DNA of 64,000 bases from Seriola aureovittata (lineage: Eukaryota; Chordata; Actinopteri; Carangiformes; Carangidae), in contig NC_079386.1 of the NCBI RefSeq assembly GCF_021018895.1, positions 7,204,835 through 7,268,834 on the forward strand, given 5' to 3'. The notes beneath the pieces are model-generated. The model was not told the DNA's origin and searched no databases. It saw only the letters and a list, made by a program, of their open reading frames with translations. Both the position numbers and the translations under genes were made by a program. Of the stretch, positions 34,360 through 48,800 are shown in pieces (the stretch's first letter is position 1; every line of letters begins with the position of its first letter).

Positions 34360-36640
34360 TGGAGAAGAATCAAACAACATAGTATAATAAGTCATAAAAA
34401 TGCCAAAAAACGTCATAGTATAGTAAGTCATAAAAATGCCAAAAAAACGTCATAGAATAGTATGGCATGAAAATGCCAAAAAACGTCATAGTATAGTAAG
34501 TCATAAAAATGCCAAAAAACGTCAAAGTATAGTATGGCAAAAAATGGCAGAAAAACAACGTAGTATATTATGGCATAAAAGGTCATAACAACGTCATAGT
34601 ATGGCAAGGAATCAAACAACATAGTATAATAAGTCATAAGAATGACAAAAAACGTCATAGTATAGTATGGCAAAAAAAAACAACGTAGTATATTAAGGCA
34701 TAAAAATTTATAACAATGTCAGAGTATGGCAAGGAATCAAACAACATAGTATAGTAAGTCATAAAAATACCAAAAACCGTCATAGTATAGTATGGCAAAA
34801 AAATGTCAAGCTATAGTAAGGTATAAAAAGTCATAGTATATTAAGGGATAAAACCAATAAAAAAATGTCAAAGTACAGTAAGGCATAGAGCATCATAGTA
34901 TAGTAAGTCATGATAATGCCAAAAAACATCATAGTATACTAAGGCATAAAAGGTCATAACAATGTCATAGTATGGCAAGGAATCAAACAACATAGTATAA
35001 TAAGTCATAAAAATGACAAAAAACGTCATAGTATAGTATGGCAAAAAAACAACGTAGTATATTAAGGCATAAAAATTTATAACAATGTCAGAGTATGGCA
35101 AGGAATCAAACAACATAGTATAATAAGTCATAAAAACGTCATAGTATAGTATGGCAAAAAATGTTGAAAACCGTCATAGTATAGTATGGCATAAAAAGTC
35201 ATAAAAACATAATACTATGCTAAAGCATTGCCAACAGAGTATAGTAAGTCATAAAAATGCCAAAAAATGGCAGAAAAACAACGTAGTATATTATGGCATA
35301 AAAGGTCATAACAACGTCATAGTATGGAGAGGAATCAAACAACATAGTATAATAAGTAATAAAAATGACAAAAAACGTCATAATATAGTAAGTAATAAAA
35401 ATGCCAAAAAAACGTCATAGAATAGTATGGCATGAAAATGCCAAAAAACGTCATAGTATAGTAAGTAATAAAAATGCCAAAAAACGTCATAGTATAGTAT
35501 GGCAAAAAATGGCAAAAAAACAACGTAGTATATTAAGGCATAAAAGGTCATAACAATGTCATAGTATGGCAAGGAATCAAACTACATAGTATAATAATTC
35601 ATAAAAATGCCAAAAAACGTCATAGTATAGTATGGCAAAAAATGTCAAAAAAACAACGTAGTATATTATGGCATAAAAGGTCATAACAACGTCATAGTAT
35701 GGAGAAGAATCAAACAACATAGTATAATAAGTCATAAAAATGACAAAAAACGTCATAATATAGTAAGTCATAAAAATACCAAAAACTGTCATAGTATAGT
35801 ATGGCATAAAAAGTCATAAAAACATAATACTATGCTAAAGCATTGACGACAGAGTATAGTAAGTCATGATAATGCCAAAAAACGTCATAGTATAGTAAGT
35901 AATAAAAATGCCAAAAAACGTCATAGTATAGTATGGCAAAAAATGGCAAAAAAACAACGTAGTATATTAAGGCATAAAAGGTCATAACAACGTCATAGTA
36001 TGGCAAGGAATCAAACAACATAGTATAATAAGTCATAAAAATGACAAAAAACGTCATAGTATAGTATGGCATAAAAAGTCATAAAAACATAATACTATGC
36101 TAAAGCATTGACAACAGAGTATAGTAAGTCATAAAAATTCCAAAAAACGTCATAGTATAGTAAGTCATAAAAATGCCAAAAAACGTCAAAGTATAGTATG
36201 GCAAAAAATGGCAGAAAAACAACGTAGTATATTATGGCATAAAAGGTCATAACAACGTCATAGTATGGAGAGGAATCAAACAACATAGTATAATAAGTAA
36301 TAAAAATGACAAAAAACGTCATAATATAGTAAGTAATAAAAATGCCAAAAAAACGTCATAGAATAGCATGGCATGAAAATGCCAAAAAACGTCATAGTAT
36401 AGTAAGTAATAAAAATGCCAAAAAACGTCATAGTATAGTATGGCAAAAAATGGCAAAAAAACAACGTAGTATATTAAGGCATAAAAGGTCATAACAATGT
36501 CATAGTATGGCAAGGAATCAAACAACATAGTATAATAAGTCATAAAAATGACAAAAAACGTCATAGTATAGTATGGCAAAAAATTTCGAAAACCGTCATA
36601 GTATAGTATGGCATAAAAAGTCATAAAAACATAATACTAT
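34360..36640. repeat. satellite block duplicated about 3.0-3.3 kb away (copy 1)
   Basis: Matches 37430-39950 in order. The spacing grows from about 3.02 kb (markers 34808 and 37828) to 3.31 kb (36361 and 39671). A private variant, GAATAGCATGGCATG, is shared by the last pair, which supports duplication of a block rather than independent similarity. Confidence 0.7.
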
Positions 36641-37429
36641 GCTAAAGCATTGACAACAGAGTATAGTAAGTCATAAAAATTCCAAAAAACGTCATAGTAT
36701 AGTAAGTCATAAAAATGCCAAAAAACGTCATACTATAGTATGGCAAAAAATGCCAAAAAACATCATAGTATACTAAGGCATAAAAGGTCATAACAACGTC
36801 ATAGTATGGCAAGGAATCAAACAACATAGTACAATAAGTCATAAAAATGCCAAAAAACGTCATAAAATAGTATGGCATGAAAATGCCAAAAAACGTCATA
36901 GTACAGTAAGTCATAAAAATGCCAAAAAACGTCATAGAATAGTATTGCATGAAAATGCCAAAAAACGTCATAGTATAGTATGGCATAAAAAGTCATAAAA
37001 ACATAATACTATGCTAAAGCATTGACAACAGAGTATAGTAAGTCATAAAAATGCCAAAAAATTTCATAGTATAGTAAGTCATAAAAATGCCAAAAAACGT
37101 CAAAGTATAGTATGGCATAAAAAGTCATAAAAACGTCATAGTATAGTAAGTCATAAAAATGCCAAAAAACGTCATAGTATAGTATGGCATAAAAAGTCAT
37201 AAAAACATAATACTATGCTAAAGCATTGACAACAGAGTATAGTAAGTCATAAAAATGCCAAAAAACGTCATAGTATAGTAAGTCATAAAAATGCCAAAAA
37301 ATCGTCATAGTATAGTATGGCAAAAAATGCCAAAAAACGTCATAGTATAGTATGGCAAAAAATGGCAAAAAAACAACATAGTATATTAAGGCATAAAAGG
37401 TCATAACAACGTCATAGTATGGCAAGGAA

Positions 37430-39950
37430 TCAAACAACATAGTACAATAAGTCATAAAAATGCCAAAAAACGTCATAGAATAGTATGGCATGAAAATGCC
37501 AAAAAACGTCATAGTACAGTAAGTCATAAAAATGCCAAAAAACGTCAAAGTATAGTATGGCAAAAAATGGCAGAAAAACAACGTAGTATATTATGGCATA
37601 AAAGGTCATAACAACGTCATAGTATGGCAAGGAATCAAACAACATAGTATAATAAGTCATAAGAATGACAAAAAACGTCATAGTATAGTATGGCAAAAAA
37701 AAACAACGTAGTATATTAAGGCATAAAAATTTATAACAATGTCATAGTATGGCAAGGAATCAAACAACATAGTATAGTAAGTCATAAAAATACCAAAAAC
37801 CGTCATAGTATAGTATGGCAAAAAAATGTCAAGCTATAGTAAGGTATAAAAAGTCATAGTATATTAAGGGATAAAACCAATAAAAAAATGTCAAAGTACA
37901 GTAAGGCATAGAGCATCATAGTATAGTAAGTCATGATAATGCCAAAAAACATCATAGTATACTAAGGCATAAAAGGTCATAACAATGTCATAGTATGGCA
38001 AGGAATCAAACAACATAGTATAATAAGTCATAAAAATGACAAAAAACGTCATAGTATAGTATGGCAAAAAAACAACGTAGTATATTAAGGCATAAAAATT
38101 TATAACAATGTCATAGTATGGCAAGGAATCAAACAACATAGTATAATAAGTCATAAAAACGTCATAGTATAGTATGGCAAAAAAATGTTGAAAACCGTCA
38201 TAGTATAGTATGGCATAAAAAGTCATAAAAACATAATACTATGCTAAAGCATTGCCAACAGAGTATAGTAAGTCATAAAAATGCCAAAAAATGGCAGAAA
38301 AACAACGTAGTATATTATGGCATAAAAGGTCATAACAACGTCATAGTATGGAAGGAATCAAACAACATAGTATAATAAGTAATAAAAATGACAAAAAACG
38401 TCATAATATAGTAAGTAATAAAAATGCCAAAAAATGGCAAAAAAACAACATAGTATAGTAAGGCATGAAAATGCCAAAAAACGTCATAGTATAGTAAGTA
38501 ATAAAAATGCCAAAAAACGTCATAGTATAGTATGGCAAAAAATGGCAAAAAAACAACGTAGTATATTAAGGCATAAAAGGTCATAACAATGTCATAGTAT
38601 GGCAAGGAATCAAACTACATAGTATAATAATTCATAAAAATGCCAAAAAACGTCATAGTATAGTATGGCAAAAAATGTCAAAAAAACAACGTAGTATATT
38701 AAGGCATAAAAGGTCATAACAACGTCATAGTATGGTAAGGAATCAAACAACATAGTATAATAAGTCATAAAAATGACAAAAAACGTCATAGTATAGTATG
38801 GCATAAAAAGTCATAAAAACATAATACTATGCTAAAGCATTGACAACAGAGTATAGTAAATCATAAAAATGCCAAAAAATGGCAGAAAAACAACGTAGTA
38901 TATTATGGCATAAAAGGTCATAACAACGTCATAGTATGGAGAAGAATCAAACAACATAGTATGATAAGTCATAAAAATGACAAAAAACGTCATAATATAG
39001 TAAGTCATAAAAATACCAAAAACTGTCATAGTATAGTATGGCATAAAAAGTCATAAAAACATAATACTATGCTAAAGCATTGACGACAGAGTATAGTAAG
39101 TCATGATAATGCCAAAAAACGTCATAGTATAGTAAGTCATAAAAATGCCAAAAAAACGTCATAGAATAGTATGGCATGAAAATGCCAAAAAACGTCATAG
39201 TATAGTAAGTAATAAAAATGCCAAAAAACGTCATAGTATAGTATGGCAAAAAATGGCAATAAAACAACGTAGTATATTAAGGCATAAAAGGTCATAACAA
39301 CGTCATAGTATGGCAAGGAATCAAACAACATAGTATAATAAGTCATAAAAATGACAAAAAACGTCATAGTATAGTATGGCATAAAAAGTCATAAAAACAT
39401 AATACTATGCTAAAGCATTGACAACAGAGTATAGTAAGTCATAAAAATGCCAAAAAACGTCATAGTATAGTAAGTCATAAAAATGCCAAAAAACGTCAAA
39501 GTATAGTATGGCAAAAAATGGCAGAAAAACAACGTAGCATATTATGGCATAAAAGGTCATAACAACGTCATAGTATGGAGAGGAATCAAACAACATAGTA
39601 TAATAAGTAATAAAAATGACAAAAAACGTCATAATATAGTAAGTAATAAAAATGCCAAAAAAACGTCATAGAATAGCATGGCATGAAAATGCCAAAAAAC
39701 GTCATAGTATAGTAAGTAATAAAAATGCCAAAAAACGTCATAGTATAGTATGGCAAAAAATGGCAAAAAAACAACGTAGTATATTAAGGCATAAAAGGTC
39801 ATAACAATGTCATAGTATGGCAAGGAATCAAACTACATAGTATAATAATTCATAAAAATGCCAAAAAACGTCATAGTATAGTATGGCAAAAAAATGTCGA
39901 AAACCGTCATAGTATAGTATGGCATAAAAAGTCATAAAAACATAATACTA
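37430..39950. repeat. satellite block duplicated about 3.0-3.3 kb away (copy 2)
   Basis: The partner of 34360-36640. An extra unit or two within this copy accounts for the change in spacing. Confidence 0.7.
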
Positions 39951-42900
39951 TGCTAAAGCATTGACAACAGAGTATAGTAAGGCATGAAAATGCCAAAAAA
40001 CGTCATAGTACAGTAAGTCATAAAAATGCCAAAAAACGTCATAGTATAGTATGACAAAAAATGGCAAAAAAATAACGTAGTATATTAAGGCATAAAAGGT
40101 CATAACAACGTCATAGTATGGCAAGGAATCAAACAATATAGTATAGTAAGTCATAAAAATACCAAAAACCGTCATAGTATAGTATGGCAAAAAATGGCAA
40201 AAAAATGTCAAGCTATAGTAAGGTATAAAAAGTCATAGTATATTAAGGGATAAAACCAATAAAAAAATGTCAAAGTACAGTAAGGCATAGAGCATCATAG
40301 TATAGTAAGTCATGATAATGCCAAAAAACATCATAGTATACTAAGGCATAAAAGGTCATAACAATGTCATAGTATGGCAAGGAATCAAACAACATAGTAT
40401 AATAAGTCATAAAAATGACAAAAAACGTCATAGTATAGTATGGCAAAAAAACAACGTAGTATATTAAGGCATAAAAATTTATAACAATGTCAGAGTATGG
40501 CAAGGAATCAAACAACATAGTATAATAAGTCATAAAAATTCCAAAAAACGTCATAGTATAGTATGGCAAAAAATTTCGAAAACCGTCATAGTATAGTATG
40601 GCATAAAAAGTCATAAAAACATAATACTATGCTAAAGCATTGACAACAGAGTATAGTAAGTCATAAAAATGCCAAAAAACGTCATAGTATAGTAAGTCAT
40701 AAAAATGCCAAAAAATGGCAGAAAAACAACGTAGTATATTAAGGCATAAAAGGTCATAACAACGTCATAGTATGGAGAGGAATCAAACAACATAGTATAA
40801 TAAGTAATAAAAATGACAAAAAACGTCATAATATAGTAAGTAATAAAAATGCCAAAAAAACGTCATAGAATAGTATGGCATGAAAATGCCAAAAAACGTC
40901 ATAGTATAGTAAGTAATAAAAATGCCAAAAAACGTCATAGTATAGTATGGCAAAAAATGGCAAAAAAACAACGTAGTATATTAAGGCATAAAAGGTCATA
41001 ACAATGTCATAGTATGGCAAGGAATCAAACAACATAGTATAATAAGTCATAAAAATAACAAAAACCGTCATAGTATAGTATGGCAAAAAATGGCAAAAAA
41101 ATGTCAAGCTATAGTAAGGTATAAAAAGTCATAGTATATTAAGGGATAAAACCAATAAAAAAATGTCAAAGTACAGTAAGGCATAGAGCATCATAGTATA
41201 GTAAGTCATGATAATGCCAAAAAACATCATAGTATACTAAGGCATAAAAGGTCATAACAATGTCATAGTATGGCAAGGAATCAAACAACATAGTATAATA
41301 AGTCATAAAAATGACAAAAAACGTCATAGTATAGTATGGCAAAAAAAACAACGTAGTATATTAAGGCATAAAAATTTATAACAATGTCAGAGTATGGCAA
41401 GGAATCAAACATAGTATAATAAGTCATAAAAACGTCATAGTATAGTATGGCAAAAAATGTTGAAAACCGTCATAGTATAGTATGGCATAAAAAGTCATAA
41501 AAACATAATACTATGCTAAAGCATTGACAATAGAGTATAGTAAGTCATAAAAATGCCAAAAAATGGCAGAAAAACAACGTAGTATATTATGGCATAAAAG
41601 GTCATAACAACGTCATAGTATGGAGAGGAATCAAACAACATAGTATAATAAGTAATAAAAATGACAAAAAACGTCATAATATAGTAAGTAATAAAAATGC
41701 CAAAAAAACGTCATAGAATAGTATGGCATGAAAATGCCAAAAAACGTCATAGTATAGTAAGTAATAAAAATGCCAAAAAACGTCATAGTATAGTATGGCA
41801 AAAAATGGCAAAAAAACAACGTAGTATATTAAGGCATAAAAGGTCATAACAACGTCATAGTATGGTAAGGAATCAAACAACATAGTATAATAAGTCATAA
41901 AAATGACAAAAAACGTCATAGTATAGTATGGCATAAAAAGTCATAAAAACATAATACTATGCTAAAGCATTGACAACAGAGTATAGTAAGTCATAAAAAT
42001 GCCAAAAAACGTCATAAAATAGTATGGCATGAAAATGCCAAAAAACGTCATAGTATAATATGGCATAAAATGTCATAAAAACGTCATAGTATGGAGAAGA
42101 ATCAAACAACATAGTATAATAAGTCATAAAAATGACAAAAAACATCATAATATAGTAAGTCATAAAAATACCAAAAACTGTCATAGTATAGTATGGCATA
42201 AAAAGTCATAAAAACATAATACTATGCTAAAGCATTGACAACAGAGTATAGTAAGTCATAAAAATTCCAAAAAACGTCATAGTATAGTAAGTCATAAAAA
42301 TGCCAAAAAAACGTCATACTATAGTATGGCAAAAAATCGCAAAAAAACAACATAGTTTATTAAGGCATAAAAGGTCATAACAACGTCATAGTATGGCAAG
42401 GAATCAAACAACATAGTACAATAAGTCATAAAAATGCCAAAAAAACGTCATAAAATAGTATGGCATGAAAATGCCAAAAAACGTCATAGTATAGTAAGTC
42501 ATAAAAATGCCAAAAAAACGTCATAGAATAGTATTGCATGAAAATGCCAAAAAACGTCATAGTATAGTATGGCATAAAAAGTCATAAAAACATAATACTA
42601 TGCTAAAGCATTGACAACAGAGTATAGTAAGTCATAAAAATGCCAAAAAATTTCATAGTATAGTAAGTCATAAAAATGCCAAAAAACGTCATAGAATAGT
42701 ATTGCATGAAAATGCCAAAAAACGTCATAGTATAGTAAGTCATAAAAATGCCAAAAAACGTCATAGTATAGTAAGTCATAAAAACGTCATAGTATAGTAA
42801 GTCATAAAAACATAATACTATGCTAAAGCATTGACAACAGAGTATAGTAAGTCATAAAAATGCCAAAAAACGTCATAGTATAGTAAGTCATAAAAATGCC

Positions 42901-43969
42901 AAAAAAACGTCATAGTATAGTATGGCAAAAAATGCCAAAAAAAAAAAACGTCATAGTATAGTATGGCAAAAAATCGCAAAAAAACAACATAGTATATTAA
43001 GGCATAAAAGGTCATAACAACGTCATAGTATGGCAAGGAATCAAACAACATAGTACAATAAGTCATAAAAATGCCAAAAAAACGTCATAGAATAGTATGG
43101 CATGAAAATGCCAAAAAACGTCATAGTATAGTAAGTCATAAAAATGCCAAAAAACGTCATAGTATAGTATGGCAAAAAAACAACGTAGTATATTAAGGCA
43201 TAAAAGGTCATAACAATGTCATAGTATGGCAAGGAATCAAACTACATAGTATAATAATTCATAAAAATGCCAAAAAACGTCATAGTATAGTATGGCAAAA
43301 AAACAACGTAGTATATTAAGGCATAAAAGGTCATAACAACGTCATAGTATGGCAAGGAATCAAACAACATAGTACAATAAGTCATAAAAATGCCAAAAAA
43401 ACGTCATAGAATAGTATGGCATGAAAATGCCAAAAAACGTCATAGTATAGTAAGTCATAAAAATGCCAGAAAAAACGTCATAGTATAGTATGGCAAAAAA
43501 ACAACGTAGTATATTAAGGCATAAAAGGTCATAACAATGTCATAGTATGGCAAGGAATCAAACTACATAGTATAATAATTCATAAAAATGCCAAAAGACG
43601 TCATAGTATAGTATGGCAAAAAAACAACGTAGTATATTAAGGCATAAAAGGTCATAACAACGTCATAGTATGGCAAGGAATCAAACTACATAGTATAATA
43701 ATTCATAAAAATGACAAAAAACGTCATAGTATAGTATGGCAAAAAATGTCGAAAACCGTCATAGTATAGTATGGCATAAAAAGTCATAAAAACATAATAC
43801 TATGCTAAAGCATTGACAAGAGAGTATAGTAAGTCATAAAAATTCCAAAAAACGTCATAGTATAGTAAGTCATAAAAATGCCAAAAAACGTCATAGTATA
43901 GTAAGTCATAAAAATGCCAAAAAACGTCATAGTATAGTATGGCATAAAAAGTCATGAAAACATAACACT

Positions 43970-45880
43970 ATGCTAAAGCATTGACAACAGAGTATAGTAA
44001 GTCATAAAAATGCCAAAAAACGTCATAGAATAGTATGGCATGAAAATGCCAAAAAACAACATAGTATATTAAGGCATAAAAGGTCATAACAACGTCATAG
44101 TATGGCAAGGAATCAAACAAAATAGTATAATAAGTCATAAAAATGACAAAAAACGTCATAGTATAGTATGGCAAAAAATTTCGAAAACCGTCATAGTATA
44201 GTATGGCATAAAAAGTCATAAAAACATAATACTATGCTAAAGCATTGACAACAGAGTATAGTAAGTCATAAAAATTCCAAAAAACGTCATAGTATAGTAA
44301 GTCATAAAAATGCCAAAAAACGTCATAGTATAGTATGGCATAAAAAGTCATAAAAACATAATACTATGCTAAAGCATTGACAACAGAGTATAGTAAGTCA
44401 TAAAAATGCCAAAAAATGTCATATTATAGTAAGTCATAAAAATGCCAAAAAACGTCATAGAATAGTATTGCATGAAAATGACAAAAAACGTCATAGTATA
44501 GTAAGTCATAAAAATGCCAAAAAACGTCATAGTATAGTATGGCATAAAAAGTCATAAAAACATAATACTATGCTAAAGCATTGACAACAGAGTATAGTAA
44601 GTCATAAAAATGCCAAAAAACGTCATAGTATAGTAAGTCATAAAAATGCCAGAAACGTCATAGTATAGTATGGCAAAAAAGGGCAAAAAAACAACGTAGT
44701 ATATTAAGGCATAAAAGGTCATAACAATGTCATAGTATGGCAAGGAATCAAACAACATAGTATAATAATTCATAAAAATGCCAAAAAACGTCATAGTATA
44801 GTAAGTCATAAAAATGCCAAAAAACGTCATAGTATAGTATGGCATAAAAAGTCATAAAAACATAATACTATGCTAAAGCATTGACAACAGAGTATAGTAA
44901 GTCATAAAAATGCCAAAAAACGTCATATTATAGTATGGCAAAAAATGTCGAAAAAACAACATAGTATATTAAGGCATAAAAGGTCATAACAACGTCATAG
45001 TATGGCAAGGAATCAAACAAAATAGTATAATAAGTCATAAAAATGCCAAAAAACGTCATAGTATAGTATGGCATTAAAATGTTAAAAAACGTCATAGTAT
45101 AATATGGCATAAAATGTCATAAAAACATAATACTATGCTGACGCATTGACGACAGAGTATAGTAAGTCATGATGATGCCAAAAAACATCATAGTATAGTA
45201 AGTCATAAAAAATGCTAAAAAACATCATAGTATAGTAAGTCATAAAAACGCCAAAAAACGTCATTGTATAGTATGGCGAAAAATGTCGAAAAGGGGCGTC
45301 GTGTGGCGTAGTGGTCTAAGCATGTGTAGAGGCTACAGTCCTCGCTGCAGTTGGCCCCGGTTCTAATCCCGCATCGGACGGCCTTTCGCTGCATGTCATT
45401 CCCCCTCTCTCTGCCTCCCCGTTTCCTGTCTCTCTCCACTATACTTTCCAACAAAGGCATAAAAAGCCCCAAAAAATATACTTTAAAAAAAAAAAAAAAA
45501 AAAATGTCGAAAAAACAACATAGTATATTAAGGCATAAAAAGTCATAACAACGTCATAGTATGGCAAGGAATCAAACGTCATAGTATAGTATGGCATGAA
45601 AATTTTAAAAAACGTCATAGTATAGTATGGCATGAAAATTTTAAAAAACGTCATAGTATAGTACGGCAAAAAATTGCATAAAAACAACGTAGTATATTAA
45701 GGCATAAAAGGTCATAACAATGTCATAGTATGGCAAGGAATCAAACAACATAGTATAATAAGTCATAAAAATGACAAAAAACGTGACAGTATAGTAAGTC
45801 ATAAAAATACCAAAAACCGTAATAGTATAGTATGGCATAAAAAGTCATAAAAACATAATACTATGCTAAAGCATTGACAA
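43970..45880. repeat. satellite block carrying a SINE, copy 1 of an 8.58-kb-spaced duplication
   Basis: Matches 52597-54470 unit by unit, including the SINE and unusual units around it (for example GGCATTAAAATGTTAAAAAA and GCTGACGCATTGACGAC). Spacing is 8580-8581 bp before the SINE tail and about 8577 after it, because the A-tail is three bases shorter in copy 2. A unit-sized deletion near 52920 shortens copy 2 at its left end. Confidence 0.85.
45293..45504 (+). mobile_element. tRNA-derived SINE in the satellite, copy 1
   Basis: A 212-bp insertion with a tRNA-like head: an A box TGGCGTAGTGG at 45304-45314 and a B box GGTTCTAATCC at 45359-45369, one base from consensus. A pyrimidine-rich body and an A20 tail follow. 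The satellite sequence AAATGTCGAAAA occurs directly before and directly after it, a 12-bp target duplication. This head and body are typical of a SINE common in percomorph fish. It is not a functional tRNA gene: the tRNA-like part continues into SINE body and no acceptor stem closes. Confidence 0.9.
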
Positions 45881-48800
45881 CAGAGTATAGTAAGTCATAA
45901 AAATTCCAAAAAACATCATAGTATAGTAAGTCATAAAAATGCCAAAAAACGTCATAGTATAGTAAGTCATAAAAATGCCAAAAAACGTCATAGTATAGTA
46001 TGGCATAAAAAGTCATGAAAACATAACACTATGCTAAAGCATTGACAACAGAGTATAGTAAGTCATAAAAATGCCAAAAAACGTCATAGTATAGTATGGC
46101 AAAAAATGGCAAAAAAACAACATAGTATATAAGGCATAAAAGGTCATAACAACGTCATAGTATGGCAAGGAATCAAACAACATAGTATAATAAGTCATAA
46201 AAATGACAAAAAACGTCATAGTATAGTATGGCAAAAAATTTCGAAAACCGTCATAGTATAGTATGGCATAAAAAGTCATAAAAACATAATACTATGCTAA
46301 AGCATTGACAACAGAGTATAGTAAGTCATAAAAATGCCAAAAAACGTCATAGTATAGTAAGTCATAAAAATGCCAAAAAAACGTCATAGTATAGTATGGC
46401 AAAAAATCGCAAAAAAACAACATAGTTTATTAAGGCATAAAAGGTCATAACAACGTCATAGTATGGCAAGGAATCAAACAACATACTACAATAAGTCATA
46501 AAAATGCCAAAAAAACGTCATAAAATAGTATGGCATGAAAATGCCAAAAAACGTCATAGTATAGTAAGTCATAAAAATGCCAAAAAAACGTCATAGAATA
46601 GTATTGCATGAAAATGCCAAAAAACGTCATAGTATAGTATGGCATAAAAAGTCATAAAAACATAATACTATGCTAAAGCATTGACAACAGAGTATAGTAA
46701 GTCATAAAAATGCCAAAAAATTTCATAGTATAGTAAGTCATAAAAATGCCAAAAAACGTCATAGAATAGTATTGCATGAAAATGCCAAAAAACGTCATAG
46801 TATAGTAAGTCATAAAAATGCCAAAAAACGTCATAGTATAGTATGGCATAAAAAGTCATAAAAACATAATACTATGCTAAAGCATTGACAACAGAGTATA
46901 GTAAGTCATAAAAATGCCAAAAAACGTCATAGTATAGTAAGTCATAAAAATGCCAAAAAATCGTCATAGTATAGTATGGCAAAAAATGCCAAAAAAACGT
47001 CATAGTATAGTATGGCAAAAAATCGCAAAAAAACAACATAGTATATTAAGGCATAAAAGGTCATAACAACGTCATAGTATGGCAAGGAATCAAACAACAT
47101 AGTACAATAAGTCATAAAAATGCCAAAAAAACGTCATAGAATAGTATGGCATGAAAATGCCAAAAAACGTCATAGTATAGTAAGTCATAAAAATGCCAAA
47201 AAACGTCAAAGTATAGTATGGCAAAAAATGGCAGAAAAACAACGTAGTATATTATGGCATAAAAGGTCATAACAACGTCATAGTATGGCAAGGAATCAAA
47301 CAACATAGTATAATAAGTCATAAGAATGACAAAAAACGTCATAGTATAGTATGGCAAAAAAAAACAACGTAGTATATTAAGGCATAAAAATTTATAACAA
47401 TGTCAGAGTATGGCAAGGAATCAAACAACATAGTATAGTAAGTCATAAAAATACCAAAAACCGTCATAGTATAGTATGGCAAAAAATGTCAAGCTATAGT
47501 AAGGTATAAAAAGTCATAGTATATTAAGGGATAAAACCAATAAAAAAATGTCAAAGTACAGTAAGGCATAGAGCATCATAGTATAGTAAGTCATGATAAT
47601 GCCAAAAAACATCATAGTATACTAAGGCATAAAAGGTCATAACAATGTCATAGTATGGCAAGGAATCAAACAACATAGTATAATAAGTCATAAAAATGAC
47701 AAAAAACGTCATAGTATAGTATGGCAAAAAAAACAACGTAGTATATTAAGGCATAAAAATTTATAACAATGTCAGAGTATGGCAAGGAATCAAACAACAT
47801 AGTATAATAAGTCATAAAAACGTCATAGTATAGTATGGCAAAAAATGTTGAAAACCGTCATAGTATAGTATGGCATAAAAAGTCATAAAAACATAATACT
47901 ATGCTAAAGCATTGACAACAGAGTATAGTAAGTCATAAAAATGCCAAAAAACGTCATAGTATAGTAAGTCATAAAAATGCCAAAAAATGGCAGAAAAACA
48001 ACGTAGTATATTATGGCATAAAAGGTCATAACAACGTCATAGTATGGAGAGGAATCAAACAACATAGTATAATAAGTAATAAAAATGACAAAAAACGTCA
48101 TAATATAGTAAGTAATAAAAATGCCAAAAAAACGTCATAGAATAGTATGGCATGAAAATGCCAAAAAACGTCATAGTATAGTAAGTAATAAAAATGCCAA
48201 AAAACGTCATAGTATAGTATGGCAAAAAATGGCAAAAAAACAACGTAGTATATTAAGGCATAAAAGGTCATAACAATGTCATAGTATGGCAAGGAATCAA
48301 ACAACATAGTATAATAAGTCATAAAAATACCAAAAACCGTCATAGTATAGTATGGCAAAAAATGGCAAAAAATGTCAAGCTATAGTAAGGTATAAAAAGT
48401 CATAGTATATTAAGGGATAAAACCAATAAAAAAATGTCAAAGTACAGTAAGGCATAGAGCATCATAGTATAGTAAGTCATGATAATGCCAAAAAAACGTC
48501 ATAGAATAGTATGGCATGAAAATGCCAAAAAACGTCATAGTATAGTAAGTCATAAAAATGCCAAAAAACGTCATAGTATAGTATGGCAAAAAAACAACGT
48601 AGTATATTAAGGCATAAAAGGTCATAACAATGTCATAGTATGGCAAGGAATCAAACTACATAGTATAATAATTCATAAAAATGCCAAAAGACGTCATAGT
48701 ATAGTATGGCAAAAAAACAACGTAGTATATTAAGGCATAAAAGGTCATAACAACGTCATAGTATGGCAAGGAATCAAACAACATAGTATAATAAGTCATA